64,000 nt of DNA from Porticoccus sp041395745 (GTDB taxonomy: Bacteria; Pseudomonadota; Gammaproteobacteria; Pseudomonadales; Porticoccaceae): NCBI GenBank assembly GCA_041395745.1, contig JAWKZV010000003.1:186001-250000 (forward strand), read 5' to 3'. Below are positions 63,159-64,000 of this stretch, one piece after another. The notes beneath the pieces were generated by a model. That model was not told the DNA's origin and did not search any database. It saw only the letters and a program-made list of their open reading frames with translations. Position numbers and translations under genes: made by a program. Position 1 is the first letter of the stretch. Each line of letters opens with the position of its first letter.

Positions 63159-63223
63159 GGCTCTGGCAAACCGCCAGAGCCGGCGATGTTTCAAGGGGAC
63201 GCCTTCACCGGCGTCCCTTTTTT
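63159..63223 (+). terminator. Tandem hairpins ending the yebC-family gene
   Basis: GGCTCTGGC-N5-GCCAGAGCC (63159-63181) is followed by GGGACGCC-N6-GGCGTCCC and a T run (63196-63223). The second is a classical intrinsic terminator. Confidence 0.9.
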
Positions 63224-63303
63224 ATTGCCCGGCAGTGGTGCTGTCGCCCAAAAAATGTAACCCTCGACGCGCAGACCCTTGGCAATATCAAGGAACATGA
63301 AGC

Positions 63304-63900
63304 ATGAGCCTCGAGTTTTGGCTGGAATTTGGCAGCACCTACTCCTACCCCGCTGCCATACGCATAGAATCCCTCGCCGCCGAAAAAGGCGTTGCGATCG
63401 TCTGGCGATCATTTCTGCTCGGGGCCATTTTCAATGACCAGGGCTGGAATGACTCCCCCTTCAATATTTACCCGGCGAAGGGGGCCTATATGTGGCGCGA
63501 TATGGAACGTCTCTGTGCTGCACAGGGCATTCCTTTTCAACGCCCCTCGCAGTTCCCCCGCAACGGCCTGCTCGCCTCGCGAATAGTCTGCCGTTATGCC
63601 GATGCCGCCTGGTTGCCGGATTTTGTTCGCCGGGTGTATCGGGCCAATTTTGCCGAGGATCGGGATATATCCAGCAGGGATGTAATAGCAGACTGCCTTG
63701 CTAACGCTGGCGAGTCACCGGACATCATCATCCGGGAAGCCGAGTCGGCAGATAACAAACTGCTGCTCAGAACACAGACCGATCTGGCACGCCAGAAAGG
63801 CATCTTTGGCGCACCGTCTTTCCTGGTGGGAGATGAACTCTTCTGGGGCAATGACCGTCTGGAAGATGCCATCAACTGGGCCGTTAAGCAGCGCAGCTGA
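63304..63900 (+). CDS. 2-hydroxychromene-2-carboxylate isomerase-like, DsbA-fold (kappa GST) protein
   Basis: A 198-residue cytoplasmic protein of the HCCA isomerase/kappa-GST family. N-terminal LEFWLEFGSTYSYPAAIRIESLA replaces the DsbA CxxC with Ser-Thr-Tyr-Ser, as in this family. The C-terminal QKGIFGAPSFLVGDELFWGNDRLEDAI is the cis-Pro and substrate region. HCCA isomerases act in naphthalene breakdown with glutathione, but many homologues have other roles. It stands alone; the following 100 bp hold no gene. Confidence 0.88.
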   Translation: MSLEFWLEFGSTYSYPAAIRIESLAAEKGVAIVWRSFLLGAIFNDQGWNDSPFNIYPAKGAYMWRDMERLCAAQGIPFQRPSQFPRNGLLASRIVCRYADAAWLPDFVRRVYRANFAEDRDISSRDVIADCLANAGESPDIIIREAESADNKLLLRTQTDLARQKGIFGAPSFLVGDELFWGNDRLEDAINWAVKQRS

Positions 63901-64000
63901 ACTCCGCCACTCACCTGGCCACGCCCGCCATAACGCTTTGCTCAGGGCAACATTCAGTATTCAGTGCGCCTCAGGCATCAAAGGGGGTTAGACTGGGTCA

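Overview
The window reads as chromosome of an aerobic, Gram-negative gammaproteobacterium, probably marine or hydrocarbon-associated. Supporting genes are cmoA-cmoB, an FldB-type flavodoxin, tamA-tamB, ybiT, a RIO-type kinase, PEP-CTERM proteins, phaB, and two large RND/MMPL modules with beta-barrel partners. No rRNA gene or CRISPR array was seen. One tRNA gene is present, tRNA-Arg(ACG). The genus cannot be fixed from the sequence alone.

Layout. 1-4.2 kb: end of a PreP-like M16 protease, a hotdog thioesterase, cmoA, cmoB, convergent with fldB. 4.3-9.6 kb: a TetR-controlled, lower-GC module of RND transporter, LolA-like periplasmic protein and outer-membrane barrel. 9.8-18 kb: ald, tamA-tamB, and a dicarboxylate/amino acid:cation symporter. 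18-24.2 kb: a second-type (N-type) F1Fo ATPase operon, atpD-C-Q-B-E-F-A-G, without atpR and with a frameshift in atpA. 24.2-24.5 kb: a dense array of short hairpins, a terminator and tRNA-Arg. 24.7-27.5 kb: gap and pgi.

27.8-49.2 kb is the most distinctive region. It holds a DUF1302 / DUF1329 / YCF48-like / RND module, a divergent sigma-54-dependent AcoR/AcxR-like activator, phaB, and a seven-gene operon. The operon reads as apcA-B-C-D-E (acetophenone-carboxylase-type ATP-dependent ketone carboxylase), an acyl-CoA ligase and an SCP-x-type thiolase. I find a good sigma-54 (-24/-12) promoter in front of both the apc operon and the DUF1302 operon. The likely logic is: a hydrophobic ketone is handled by the envelope module, carboxylated to a 3-oxoacid, activated to a CoA thioester and cleaved to acetyl-CoA plus a shorter acyl-CoA, all switched on by the one regulator. 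The substrate (acetophenone-like or another methyl ketone) is inference.

49.6-53.1 kb: a DUF3565-DUF1971 fusion, a ModE-type operator, a damaged mop gene and modABC. 53.2-53.4 kb: a 266-bp inverted-repeat element resembling a MITE. 53.5-56.8 kb: an exported truncated haemoglobin, a RIO kinase and ybiT. 57-59.3 kb: an AT-rich accessory patch with two PEP-CTERM proteins around a Phd/ParE-type toxin-antitoxin pair whose antitoxin is frameshifted. 59.3-64 kb: small unknown proteins, a GFA-type protein, an MFS transporter, a YebC-family protein and a DsbA-fold isomerase.

Three genes (atpA, the second RND gene and the antitoxin) are each broken by an indel in a short homopolymer run. Either the assembly has residual indel errors or the strain carries several fresh pseudogenes; the reads would decide.
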